64,000 nt of DNA from Collimonas sp. OK412 (GTDB lineage Bacteria; Pseudomonadota; Gammaproteobacteria; Burkholderiales; Burkholderiaceae_D): positions 1 through 64,000 of the forward strand of contig NZ_FOLC01000020.1 of NCBI RefSeq assembly GCF_900112135.1, given 5' to 3'. Under the pieces are notes generated by a model that saw only the letters and a program-made list of their open reading frames with translations, had not been told where the DNA came from and did not search any database. Of the stretch, positions 1 to 7,111 are shown piece by piece. The position numbers and the translations under genes are program-made. Positions within the stretch are counted from its first letter, which is position 1. Each line of letters begins with the position of its first letter.

Positions 1-267
1 GATGGCGCCATCGAGATCGACAACTCGGCGGCAGAACGCGCTTTGCGCGGCGTCGCGATCGGCCGCCGCAACTATCTGTTTGCCGGTGCCGACAGCGGCG
101 GCGAACGCGCTGCCGCCATCTACTCCTTGATCGGTACGGCCAAGCTCAATGGTGTCGATCCTGGGGCTTGGTTGCGTCATGTGCTGACCCATATCGCCGA
201 CCATCCGGTCAACCGCGTTGACGATTTCCTACCCTGGAACTGCGCCGCGCAGATCGCTCCTGCCTGA
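1..267 (+). CDS. tnpC: IS66 family transposase (TnpC), C-terminal part
   Basis: The open frame enters from the left edge, so only the last 88 residues are visible. They contain the conserved end of the DDE transposase domain: the [11 protein letters not shown] stretch, whose glutamate is the expected last acidic catalytic residue, then [18 protein letters not shown], and the C-terminal IS66 signature with NGVDP and VDDFLPWN. The protein would cut and join DNA at the inverted repeats. The fragment has no frameshift; whether the element is intact depends on sequence to the left. Confidence 0.93.
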   Translation, partial: DGAIEIDNSAAERALRGVAIGRRNYLFAGADSGGERAAAIYSLIGTAKLNGVDPGAWLRHVLTHIADHPVNRVDDFLPWNCAAQIAPA

Positions 268-350
268 AAAACACGCCGCTTCCCAGCGGTGTGATGCCAT
301 CATCGGGCAAGTCAACACCCGGTTCAAGACGTCGCTGGCACGACGCTTAC
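1..350 (+). mobile_element. IS66-family insertion sequence, right end
   Basis: The element runs in from the left edge and ends at 350. Its last 20 bases (331-350), read on the minus strand, begin GTAAGCG, the usual outer end of IS66 terminal inverted repeats. The transposase stops at 267, leaving a typical short non-coding tail. The left end lies outside the window, so the 8-bp target duplication usual for the family cannot be checked; the right-hand copy would be the bases from 351 onward. A reading frame resumes immediately after 350, so the element has interrupted a gene. Confidence 0.85.
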
Positions 351-572
351 ATCCAATACGATGTACACGTCACCACCATCGAGGATTCATCAATTCAAAA
401 AGCCGCCAAGGGTTGGCGTACCGTCACACAAGAAGAAGGCGATCTATTTATTGTTGAAGTTGACCCTGGAGTACCCAGCAGCCAGTTCGAATTACCTTTT
501 TCCCAAGTAGATTTCTTCGCTGACGAACAACAAAAAAGAATTTCACAACGAGACCCAAGCATGAAGCTCTAG
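351..572 (+). pseudogene. 3' remnant of a gene cut by the IS66 element
   Basis: Directly after the IS end the frame is open for 73 codons (from IQYDVHVTT to a TAG at 570-572) with no start of its own near the junction. The composition looks coding, with many charged and polar residues and a coherent C-terminus ending in PSMKL. The simplest reading is that the IS inserted into a gene transcribed rightward and this is its 3' end. I do not recognise the family. Any start inside the IS tail, such as the ATG at 291, would give a chimeric product. Confidence 0.6.
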
Positions 573-587
573 TTGAATTAGATATTC

Positions 588-749
588 ATGTCAAACTTAG
601 TATGGAGCCGAATCGAAGTCAGACCGTACTATGCATTTGTAAGATGCACACTCCATACGCTGCTGCATTACATTCCTGAGAGCCCGACCAATATGGTCCA
701 ACATGCACAACGGGACGAAGAAACCGCATACGACGAAAGCACTCAATGA
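588..749 (+). CDS. possible small protein upstream of the AlbA_2 gene
   Basis: A 53-codon frame begins with ATG at 588 and ends with TGA at 747-749. The next gene starts with ATG at 746, so the two share an ATGA overlap, a common sign of translational coupling. Against it, no clear ribosome binding site precedes 588, and the sequence (YYAFVRCTLHTLLHYIP in the first half, acidic at the end) matches no family I know. The overlap could be chance. Confidence 0.3.
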   Translation: MSNLVWSRIEVRPYYAFVRCTLHTLLHYIPESPTNMVQHAQRDEETAYDESTQ

Positions 750-1951
750 CCCTACGAAATATCGGCTTCGACAGCATCGACAAATTCAGCTTGCAGCGAC
801 TAATTGACGACGGAACAGCGGAGTCTAGAAATATCGAATACAAAGCCACGACCTACGGCGGAAACGACGATGCACGTGCCGAATTTTTAGCCGACGTGTC
901 GTCATTGGCAAATACTGTTGGAGGTGACCTTATACTAGGCATATCTGCATCTGACGGCACCCCTACTGCATTTTCTCCGCTAAAGATCGCGGCGGAGCAA
1001 GAGTGTCTGCGACTACAAAACATGGCGTTATCCGGACTAGAACCGAGAATCCCGAACCTTCAGATTAAGTCAGTGCCACTTTCGCCGGACGATTTCGCAA
1101 TCGTAATTCGGATTCCTCGAAGTTATAATCCACCTCACCGCGTGGTCTTCAAGGGGAAAAACCGTTTTTGGGCACGATCATCGGCAGGCAAATATGAGCC
1201 CGATGTGGAAGAACTTAGGGCACTCTTCGTGCTGGCACCACAACTCGCCGACAAAATGCGAGAATTTCGCGAAAGCCGGATAGCTAAGATCGCGGCCGGT
1301 GAGGCTCCGGTAACGTTGACTGGCAAGTGTTGCCTGGCTCTACATGTAATTCCGCTTTCTGCCTTCGACATCGGATCAGGAACTGCGCTATCCATTTCCG
1401 ACATCCATCAGAATTATAATTACTTCCCACCGATGTTCGGATCCACGAACAATTGGCGAGTCAATTTCGACGGCTTACTTACACTATCAAGTCCAGACCT
1501 CAGTGCAACGCAACAGCGGGCTTATGTACAAGTATTTCGCTCAGGAATAATTGAATCCGTAGCGGTAGTCGGTCAGATCAATCAGGGAGACAGCACCAAG
1601 TCAATAATTGAAGCGTTATCTGTCGAGATGGGAATTATTGCCTCGTCCCGCAAATATGCAGAATCGCTTGCCGCAAGTGGGCTGGCGACGCCATTTGTAC
1701 TAGTGGTGAGGCTCTTAGGGACAAAAGGCCACCAATTGGTATATACGCGATACGGATTCCCGAAAACGGCAGTACCGAACTTGGATCGAGACCAACTTCA
1801 TTTTTCCGAAGTGATTCTCGATACCATACCAGCTAACGATCTGACTTTTGCGCCAATGGTACGAAGCGTCCTCGACCAACTAGCAAACGCAGCTGGTTTT
1901 GCACAAACTGCGTCTTTCAACTCCGAAGGAGTATATGTGGTCGATAAATAA
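746..1951 (+). CDS. AlbA_2 (Schlafen-type) putative DNA-binding domain protein
   Basis: A 401-residue protein. Residues about 12-125 form an AlbA_2 domain: the ESRNIEYKATTY start, then the helix with FLADVSSLANT followed by GGDLILGIS, and later FWARSSAGKYEP, all standard for this fold. The family occurs in transcription regulators, Schlafen-related nucleases and mobile-element defence genes; nucleic-acid binding is inferred from family. The C-terminal 270 residues are not recognised; residues about 270-380 look like a mixed alpha/beta domain. The ATG overlaps the stop of a possible 53-residue frame. The gene is AT-richer than the core genes and sits next to an IS, consistent with cargo. Confidence 0.75.
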   Translation: MTLRNIGFDSIDKFSLQRLIDDGTAESRNIEYKATTYGGNDDARAEFLADVSSLANTVGGDLILGISASDGTPTAFSPLKIAAEQECLRLQNMALSGLEPRIPNLQIKSVPLSPDDFAIVIRIPRSYNPPHRVVFKGKNRFWARSSAGKYEPDVEELRALFVLAPQLADKMREFRESRIAKIAAGEAPVTLTGKCCLALHVIPLSAFDIGSGTALSISDIHQNYNYFPPMFGSTNNWRVNFDGLLTLSSPDLSATQQRAYVQVFRSGIIESVAVVGQINQGDSTKSIIEALSVEMGIIASSRKYAESLAASGLATPFVLVVRLLGTKGHQLVYTRYGFPKTAVPNLDRDQLHFSEVILDTIPANDLTFAPMVRSVLDQLANAAGFAQTASFNSEGVYVVDK

Positions 1952-1995
1952 ATCGAAAGTGGCCAGATGATTTGTACCTGACACACTCTACTAGG

Positions 1996-2049
1996 CGTCC
2001 GCAAAGCATCCTCCGCAGCCCGTCGAACCACATCGACATACGGAATCCC
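1996..2049 (-). pseudogene. short stretch resembling the C-terminus of the terminase large subunit
   Basis: On the minus strand, 18 codons read GIPYVDVVRRAAEDALRT. The large terminase of this window ends GVLCVDAVRRAAQDAFAQT, so the VD-VRRAA-DA core is shared and the nucleotide match is moderate. The stretch lies leftward of the terminase, where phage gene order would place its 3' end, with the four-gene operon between. It may be a displaced terminase tail, but the match is short and could be coincidence. The rest of the gap 1952-2212 shows nothing I can name. Confidence 0.3.
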
Positions 2050-2212
2050 CCCACAAAAAAGTATCTTAAAAATGGGGGAATTACCGGCAGCCTGGCGCGG
2101 TGCATCCAAACTGCAACCAACGATTAGATATCTGACACACAGCTCTTTCCTCCATTACGTCGGCCAGTCGAAGGCGCTCACTGAGAGTTTGGTCCTTTCT
2201 GTGCCATGGCGA

Positions 2213-2572
2213 CTAGACGCTATAGTTATAATACTGATTTGTCTCGTAGTCATATAGCGAAATGGAGCCTCCACTAACACTTCCTGCAAAAAACTTTTGA
2301 GAGTCGTAGTCGTATCCTTCAAATGTTTTTTCTTTGAGTTTCAACTGCACGAATTTGGAGTTGTGATAGTCATAGAAATCAAGAGACCCATTTCCACCAC
2401 CAGAGAAATGGCTTGACGTTGAATAGTCGTACCCCGTAACGGCACCGACCGCTATGCTGGCAGAAATGTTCTTAAAACCCGACATGGAGTAATCGTAAAC
2501 GGCTGTCACATCTTTCCGTAGTGCCGCAGCGCCAACAACAGCTGCAACCCGTACGCGTGTTGTGTTCTTCAT
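2213..2572 (-). CDS. small repeat protein with five YDY motifs
   Basis: A 119-residue protein with an excellent ribosome binding site (AGGGAGG six bases before the ATG). After a short N-terminus (residues 1-23) come five repeats of about 19-23 residues, each opening with a hydrophobic or glycine residue, then YDY, then three to five polar residues and an aromatic: VYDYSMSGF, GYDYSTSSHF, FYDYHNSKF, GYDYDSQKF, LYDYETNQYY. Between them are Gly/Ser-rich strands with alternating hydrophobic residues, so an all-beta repeat fold is likely. There is no clear signal peptide. It is the last gene of a four-gene leftward operon. I do not recognise a function. Confidence 0.75.
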   Translation of the reverse strand: MKNTTRVRVAAVVGAAALRKDVTAVYDYSMSGFKNISASIAVGAVTGYDYSTSSHFSGGGNGSLDFYDYHNSKFVQLKLKEKTFEGYDYDSQKFFAGSVSGGSISLYDYETNQYYNYSV

Positions 2573-2619
2573 TTTGCGCCTCCCTTCAGCATTGCCGACT
2601 AGACATATCCAATAGTTTC

Positions 2620-2904
2620 TTAGTCTTTTCTCTGCCCACCAACAAATACGCCGGCAAGTACGCCAAGTGCACCGGATCCTATGGCAACAATACCTTCTGG
2701 CGGGCTAATCTTGAAGAAGGCGAGAACGCTTAAGCTAATCAATGATAAAACCAATACTCCACCTAGCATATAAACTACATGCCGATAGAAAACGGGGTCA
2801 CTATGATACGCAGGACGCCTTTCATCTAGGTTAGAAATCACCTCGTCAGGCGTAAGCTTTACAACTTCTTTTGCGAACCGAGGTTGATCATTTCCCGATG
2901 GCAT
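2620..2904 (-). CDS. small membrane protein of the YDY operon
   Basis: A 94-residue protein starting at the second ATG of the frame, which has a GGAGGGG binding site at proper distance; the first ATG, 15 bases upstream, does not. Residues 1-45 are hydrophilic (LTPDEVISNLDERRP). Two hydrophobic segments follow, about residues 47-67 (VVYMLGGVLVLSLISLSVLAF) and 73-90 (glycine-rich, GIVAIGSGALGVLAGVFVGG), ending in GGQRKD. This predicts an inner-membrane hairpin with a cytoplasmic N-terminal arm. Family not recognised. It lies 9 bases upstream of nothing but its own operon neighbours: the RHH-like gene precedes it and the YDY gene follows. Confidence 0.7.
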   Translation of the reverse strand: MPSGNDQPRFAKEVVKLTPDEVISNLDERRPAYHSDPVFYRHVVYMLGGVLVLSLISLSVLAFFKISPPEGIVAIGSGALGVLAGVFVGGQRKD

Positions 2905-2928
2905 TGGCCGCCCCTCCATGAATATTTC

Positions 2929-3174
2929 TTAGTCAGATCGGATGTTATCCAAAATTGGCATGCTGAGCTCTCGATAAGACTCTGATTTTTCATCGAGGGC
3001 GGCAATAATGCGACCGGTTTTCTTCTGTTTAATTGCCCATTCCAACAAGCTCAACGCATTATTAAACAATTCTTTGCGTGTCTTAATTCCGCCTTCACTC
3101 ATAATCCGATCAAGATCTGCGATTTTTGTGTCAGGCAAGTCGAACTGAATGCGAGTTAACGTTTCTTCTGACAT
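2929..3174 (-). CDS. ribbon-helix-helix-like small protein of the YDY operon
   Basis: An 81-residue protein. The ATG at 3174 is preceded by AAAGG at good spacing, so it is preferred over the in-frame GTG at 3183. The first half reads as a strand with alternating residues (TRIQFDLPD) then two helices (IADLDRIMSEGG, TRKELFNNALSLLEWAI), the layout of ribbon-helix-helix DNA-binding proteins. The second half has GRIIAALDEKSESYRELSMPIL, a tail seen in a widespread group of small uncharacterised RHH-like proteins. Autoregulation of the four-gene operon would be a natural role, but that is inference. Confidence 0.65.
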   Translation of the reverse strand: MSEETLTRIQFDLPDTKIADLDRIMSEGGIKTRKELFNNALSLLEWAIKQKKTGRIIAALDEKSESYRELSMPILDNIRSD

Positions 3175-3301
3175 GATATTCACCTTTCTAGATTTCCGTA
3201 TTCTCGGGTTCTTTTAAATCCCCTTTTCATCCCAGAAATATTAAACAATTGATTCAATCTCATTCGAATTCCCAAAACGGCTAATTGGAATTTAGCCCAA
3301 A

Positions 3302-3499
3302 CTAACGTGCGGCAACAAAATTCTCCAAAAATGCATCGAAGTTAGTCATCGCAGAATTCGCGGTATCAGTATCGACATCCCCTCTCAGAGGTGCCGGGAT
3401 TTCCGTAACGTCAGGTTCAGGAATCCATTCTTTAGGCTGAAGCTGTTCTGGAGGTTCTTTGGAAATGTTTAGTGACTTTACATTCAACGTTGTAATCAT
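3302..3499 (-). CDS. small acidic protein, first gene of the YDY operon
   Basis: A 65-residue protein with a strong AAGGAG ribosome binding site eight bases before its ATG, so it is very probably translated. The sequence is proline-rich and acidic in the middle (EPPEQLQPKEWIPEPDV, then EIPAPLRGDVDTDTA) and ends in an aromatic helix (NFDAFLENFVAAR). It has no membrane segment, cysteine or signal peptide. I recognise no family. As the first gene of the operon it could be an unstable partner or a substrate of the later genes, but nothing in the sequence proves it. Confidence 0.65.
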   Translation of the reverse strand: MITTLNVKSLNISKEPPEQLQPKEWIPEPDVTEIPAPLRGDVDTDTANSAMTNFDAFLENFVAAR

Positions 3500-3576
3500 T
3501 GCTACAACTCCTTCTTAAAGGCAGTGTATTGCTCAGTGTAAATGGACACATGATGATTCTCCCGTTCTAAGTAAGT

Positions 3577-3606
3577 AAATAACTCCAAAAAACTTCATGA
3601 TGTCAA
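3577..3606 (-). promoter_or_regulatory. likely promoter of the YDY operon
   Basis: On the minus strand a perfect TTGACA (3606-3601) is followed after 18 bases by TTATTT (3582-3577), upstream of the gene starting at 3499. The -35 lies inside the palindrome GATGTCGTTGACATC (3613-3599), which could be an operator. The rest of 3500-3781 is AT-rich and shows no gene. Confidence 0.4.
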
Positions 3607-3781
3607 CGACATCAACTCCAGTATAGCGGGAAAAATATTATTTGCAGTAAAAAAAGAGTTAAAAACTAGATTTATTTAATCATAATAGACTCATTTTACA
3701 CTCATTTTTTATCGAAACAGTATGACAAGTACAACAACCTAGAAGAAAATTCCATTTAAGCAATAATTTAGATAGGTCGCG

Positions 3782-5329
3782 TTACGTCTGCGCAAAGGCA
3801 TCTTGTGCTGCTCGACGCACAGCATCCACGCACAACACGCCGGGGGCATAGTCCACCGACCCAATGTAATGTGCGCTCTCAAGGAAGGCCATGCAGACGG
3901 TATCCCACAGATCAGGAGATGGAATCCCCTCTTCCTTCATTTTGTCCTTCGGCTCGATGTGATATCTGGCCTTCTCATCGAAAAAATAAGGAATCTTGGA
4001 CGCCTGGTCGAGTAGGTCCTGGACGTGCTGATTGGAGAAAGTGATACGGGCGTCCTTCACGGCCTCGGCGGCCAGGACGGAGCACTGCGCTCGGAGGTTG
4101 AAGAAGCGATCCTTATTCTTCTTTTTGAAGCATGGGTTGCCCCAATTGATCTTGACCACGTTGGGACAACCGAGGTTTTCTAGCATCTTGGCGAACTGGA
4201 TACCTTGGCCGCCGACGTCGACCAAGATGGTGCAGTTAGACAGGCGCTGCGTATAGTGGAACACCTCGCCGGCGATGTGCTGCCAGTCCAGGGCGTTCGA
4301 GAAAATAGGTACGTCCATGATGTCCACGCGGCGCGGGTCGGCATCAATGCGGTCGCCGTTGCCGATCACTCGCGCGTAAGTACCGACGGTCTTGTCGCGA
4401 AACACGCCTGCAGCCACGTCAATGATGAACAGGTTGCCATAGGGTTCGCCGGTGCTGATTGTGCGTTCGGCGCCAACCAGCTTCTCTACCTGGCTGCGGC
4501 CCAGCAGGAAACGTTCAGACTGCTCGGGGAACAAGCCCAACACGCGGATCTGGTACTCAACCGAATCCCGGCCGCCGCTCTCTTTTTCCCGTTCCTTGAG
4601 CCATTTGGTGGTCGCAAAGGGCGAACGCTCCGAGTTGAAGCGCAGCGAATGCCAGGAACCACCATTACGCGCCGACAGCTTGTGATGCGAGGCGTGGTGC
4701 CGGCCACTGCTGCGAACGCCCTGAGAGGCGATCAGCGTCCGGTTACAAGGCTGCGTCTGCGTACCATCGATCACGTCGAAATGGTCGTCGCTCACGCCGG
4801 CGGCCTCATCGACAATGATCAGCTGCGCCCAGCGGTGCTTACCTGCGATGCCGACAGATTGCCCTTTGGCGAGCGCAACGCGGCCAACGAACCATTGCTC
4901 CTCGAAGCCAGTCACATACACGCGGGTCTTGGTGATGACGAAGTAGTCGCATAACCAGGAGTGCGGGCCGTTCGCCATTGCAATCTTCGAGTCCTGCATT
5001 TCCTTCCACACGCCGTCCGCGACCTGCTGCAAGTTCGGCGCACCAATGTAGGTATTCGAGCCGATCTCAAGCTTGCCGTCGTAGACCGCATAGGGATAGC
5101 ACAGGAGATGCCAGAGCGCGATACGCCCGAACGAATTGGTCTTGCCGGTAGAGGTGCCAGAAACCACACTGACCTTGGCATCCATGGGTTCCATTGCCTG
5201 ATACAGGTCAATCTGGTCCGCGCTGGGTGAAACGCCGCACACCTCGACAGCGAAGCGTAGCGGGTCAAACTGATATCGTTCTACGAATTCCGGGTAACGC
5301 GGATCATCTAGCAGGCGTTTCTTAGCCAT
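3782..5329 (-). CDS. phage terminase large subunit
   Basis: A 515-residue packaging motor and nuclease. The start at 5329 (MAKKRLLDDP) overlaps the small-subunit stop by eight bases and gives a normal N-terminus; the frame extends further but only as shadow of the small subunit. The ATPase half has a Walker A-like SGTSTGKT (residues about 53-60) and a Walker B IIVDEAAG (about 143-150). The nuclease half shows IIDVAAG, ILVDVGGQG and a late acidic SPDLWDTV, the expected RNase H-like acidic positions. The enzyme would cut concatemeric DNA and pump it into capsids. No portal or capsid gene follows: what comes next leftward is a cargo operon. Confidence 0.9.
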   Translation of the reverse strand: MAKKRLLDDPRYPEFVERYQFDPLRFAVEVCGVSPSADQIDLYQAMEPMDAKVSVVSGTSTGKTNSFGRIALWHLLCYPYAVYDGKLEIGSNTYIGAPNLQQVADGVWKEMQDSKIAMANGPHSWLCDYFVITKTRVYVTGFEEQWFVGRVALAKGQSVGIAGKHRWAQLIIVDEAAGVSDDHFDVIDGTQTQPCNRTLIASQGVRSSGRHHASHHKLSARNGGSWHSLRFNSERSPFATTKWLKEREKESGGRDSVEYQIRVLGLFPEQSERFLLGRSQVEKLVGAERTISTGEPYGNLFIIDVAAGVFRDKTVGTYARVIGNGDRIDADPRRVDIMDVPIFSNALDWQHIAGEVFHYTQRLSNCTILVDVGGQGIQFAKMLENLGCPNVVKINWGNPCFKKKNKDRFFNLRAQCSVLAAEAVKDARITFSNQHVQDLLDQASKIPYFFDEKARYHIEPKDKMKEEGIPSPDLWDTVCMAFLESAHYIGSVDYAPGVLCVDAVRRAAQDAFAQT

Positions 5330-6236
5330 TCGCGGCCGTTCCGCGCTCTTCATCCACCTGGCGCTGGCGTTCCTGGGCACGCAGCATAGCGCCAGCAAAA
5401 CGTTCTTCCAGCGCTTCCCTGGTGTAGCTCTTCTCCACAGCGTCGGCCAGCTTGTCTTTATATAGACCAAAGTGGCGAGCCAGCTTATCCAGGGCATCGG
5501 TCTGGTTGTGCATCTGGATCTCCAGGCCGTCCTTGGTTTGCTTCACGCCGGCGTACAGCGGCAGGCTCTCACGGCCAAGCTTGCGGGTATCAGTGAAAAA
5601 TGGGCGCCCGACGCCCTCGCCCCAGCATTCCGGGCACTCTGGGTGCGGATCACGATTGCCGACGAAACCCAGGCCGCCCTTATCGTCCCACTCCAGTTCA
5701 GGCAGCTCATCCAGCACACGCTTTGCGTTGGTATCGAAGAGCGCCTGCTTAGCATCCTCCATCTCAGCCGGCGTGAACTGATAACGGTGCCCCTCTCCCC
5801 AGCAGTACCGGCAATTGACCCGGCGATACTGCGTCAAGCAGTTCGGGTTGGCCTGCGAGATCTCCACCCACCGGGATATCACCATGTCGCCGTCAAAAAT
5901 GCCCTGCTCGATGCGATCGTTCATTACAGCATCGACAGCTTGCTTAACACTAACATTTGCTAATAGACGGGCCGACTGCTCATTGGCAGTTTTTGCACTG
6001 TAGCCGGCGCGAGTGGCCGCCTGCGTACCGTTCATGTCCTTGGTGTACTCGACAACGAACAGCCTTGTTCTGGGAGGCAGATCAAAGCCGTTGATGATCT
6101 CCTGCGCACGGCGAAGGCGCACTTGCGCGGCACTGTCATCAACTGACACTTCGGGCGCCGTATCTTTCGTCGGAACCTTTACCGCCTTCTTAGTCGCCTT
6201 GCGTGCCGGAGGTCCGGACTTAGCTACCTTAGTCAT
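5322..6236 (-). CDS. phage terminase small subunit with zinc-finger-like insert
   Basis: A 304-residue protein. A basic, lysine-rich N-terminus (1-35) is followed at about 50-115 by the small-terminase domain, with FVVEYTKDMNGTQAATRAGYS and ANVSVKQAVDAVMNDR, a helix-turn-helix module that recognises the packaging site. After that sits an insert with two CxxCxGxG motifs (CRYCWGEG near 147, CPECWGEG near 208), which resemble DnaJ-type zinc-binding repeats and could bind one metal. The C-terminus (ALDKLARHFGLYKDK) is typical of the family. It is about twice the length of short small terminases because of the insert and tails. Overlaps the large-subunit gene. Confidence 0.85.
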   Translation of the reverse strand: MTKVAKSGPPARKATKKAVKVPTKDTAPEVSVDDSAAQVRLRRAQEIINGFDLPPRTRLFVVEYTKDMNGTQAATRAGYSAKTANEQSARLLANVSVKQAVDAVMNDRIEQGIFDGDMVISRWVEISQANPNCLTQYRRVNCRYCWGEGHRYQFTPAEMEDAKQALFDTNAKRVLDELPELEWDDKGGLGFVGNRDPHPECPECWGEGVGRPFFTDTRKLGRESLPLYAGVKQTKDGLEIQMHNQTDALDKLARHFGLYKDKLADAVEKSYTREALEERFAGAMLRAQERQRQVDEERGTAANG

Positions 6237-6390
6237 TCACACTTCCTACGCCTGCACGATCGACCCAGCCAACTTGGCGAGCCCTTCTGGCAATATGCAC
6301 ACGTGCTTCACATCAAACAAATCGTTGAGTCACCATTAGAATGCATAAAGACTCGCTCCTCTTTGCAGGTTTTCCTTTTCCTGATCTAGC

Positions 6391-6440
6391 ATCAAATTTG
6401 TAGTCAGAGATTGCGAGCTCAAATCCTGCAGCCAGCACCA
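6391..6440 (+). pseudogene. degenerate 3' fragment of tRNA-Thr(TGT), probable old att site
   Basis: These 50 bases resemble the 3' two-thirds of a threonine tRNA: an anticodon-loop-like ATTTGTAG, a T-arm TTGCGAGCTCAAATCCTGC, then the acceptor strand GCCAGCA with CCA. The 5' acceptor half is absent upstream, so it cannot fold as a tRNA. A terminator follows at once, as after a real tRNA operon. Such 3' pieces are left at the far end of elements that integrate into tRNA genes; this orientation would put the element to the left, including the terminase genes. The rest of 6237-6651 holds only the terminator at 6449 and no gene. Confidence 0.55.
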
Positions 6441-6448
6441 ATATCTAA

Positions 6449-6478
6449 AAGGCCCACCGCTCGGTGGGCCTTCTCTTT
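6449..6478 (+). terminator. rho-independent terminator
   Basis: AAGGCCCACCG, a two-base loop, then CGGTGGGCCTT form an 11-bp stem (6449-6472) followed by TCTTTTATT. The A-run before the stem makes it possibly bidirectional. It directly follows the tRNA-Thr fragment, as expected for the end of a tRNA transcript. Confidence 0.85.
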
Positions 6479-6651
6479 TATTGATCAGCATTGGCGTTTT
6501 TTCAGTGCAAGTTCTAAAGCGTATACGCACCCAATGACAGCTTCCAACCAGGAATATGCCTTGATGCGATTCGTCCTCTGAAAAGGGTGCACAATAACCC
6601 TATCGCTCGATCCATTCGTATGTAATGGGCCGGTCGAAGTGGGAGGATGTC

Positions 6652-7083
6652 ATGTACAAGAAAATTTTGGTTGCCTATAACGGCTCACCAGAAAGTCTAT
6701 CCGCGCTGCATGAATGTATGCGTATCAACCCGCCACCTTCGACAGAAATCCATTTGCTGGCGGTAGTTCAGCTTTCGCCGTATGGCATGGCGGGCGGCTA
6801 CGCGCCTGAGATTGCATTCACTACTAAGCTGCAGATGATGGAGCAGGAGTTGGAGCGAGGGCGGGCTCTGATGGTGTCTGCCGGACTCGATGTGACGCCT
6901 CATCTGCAGATGGGTGAGCCAGTCGAGGTCATCGGTGCGCTGGCTGATGCACTGGACATCGGTCTCATTATTGTCGGCCATCCACGCCGCAAGGCGCTAG
7001 CGACGCGCTGGTGGCGCGGGTCTATGGATGCATTGCTGATCGAGAGGGTTAAATCCAGCATCCTGGTTGCCGTTCCTCCGTGA
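6652..7083 (+). CDS. universal stress protein (UspA family)
   Basis: A 143-residue single-domain protein. The ATG at 6652 has a GGGAGGA site five bases upstream and gives the family start MYKKILVAYNGSPES. The fold is the alpha/beta HUP-type nucleotide-binding domain. The ATP-binding motif near the end normally reads GxxGxxxx then GSxS/T; here it is IIVGHPRRKALATRWWRGSMDALLIERVKSSILVAV, so the first glycine-rich loop is altered but GS and the last strand SILVAV are kept. Nucleotide binding is plausible but uncertain. Neighbours give no hint of a partner. Confidence 0.88.
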   Translation: MYKKILVAYNGSPESLSALHECMRINPPPSTEIHLLAVVQLSPYGMAGGYAPEIAFTTKLQMMEQELERGRALMVSAGLDVTPHLQMGEPVEVIGALADALDIGLIIVGHPRRKALATRWWRGSMDALLIERVKSSILVAVPP

Positions 7084-7111
7084 CCGTAGAGCCAAGCACC
7101 GGAGTGGGCAT

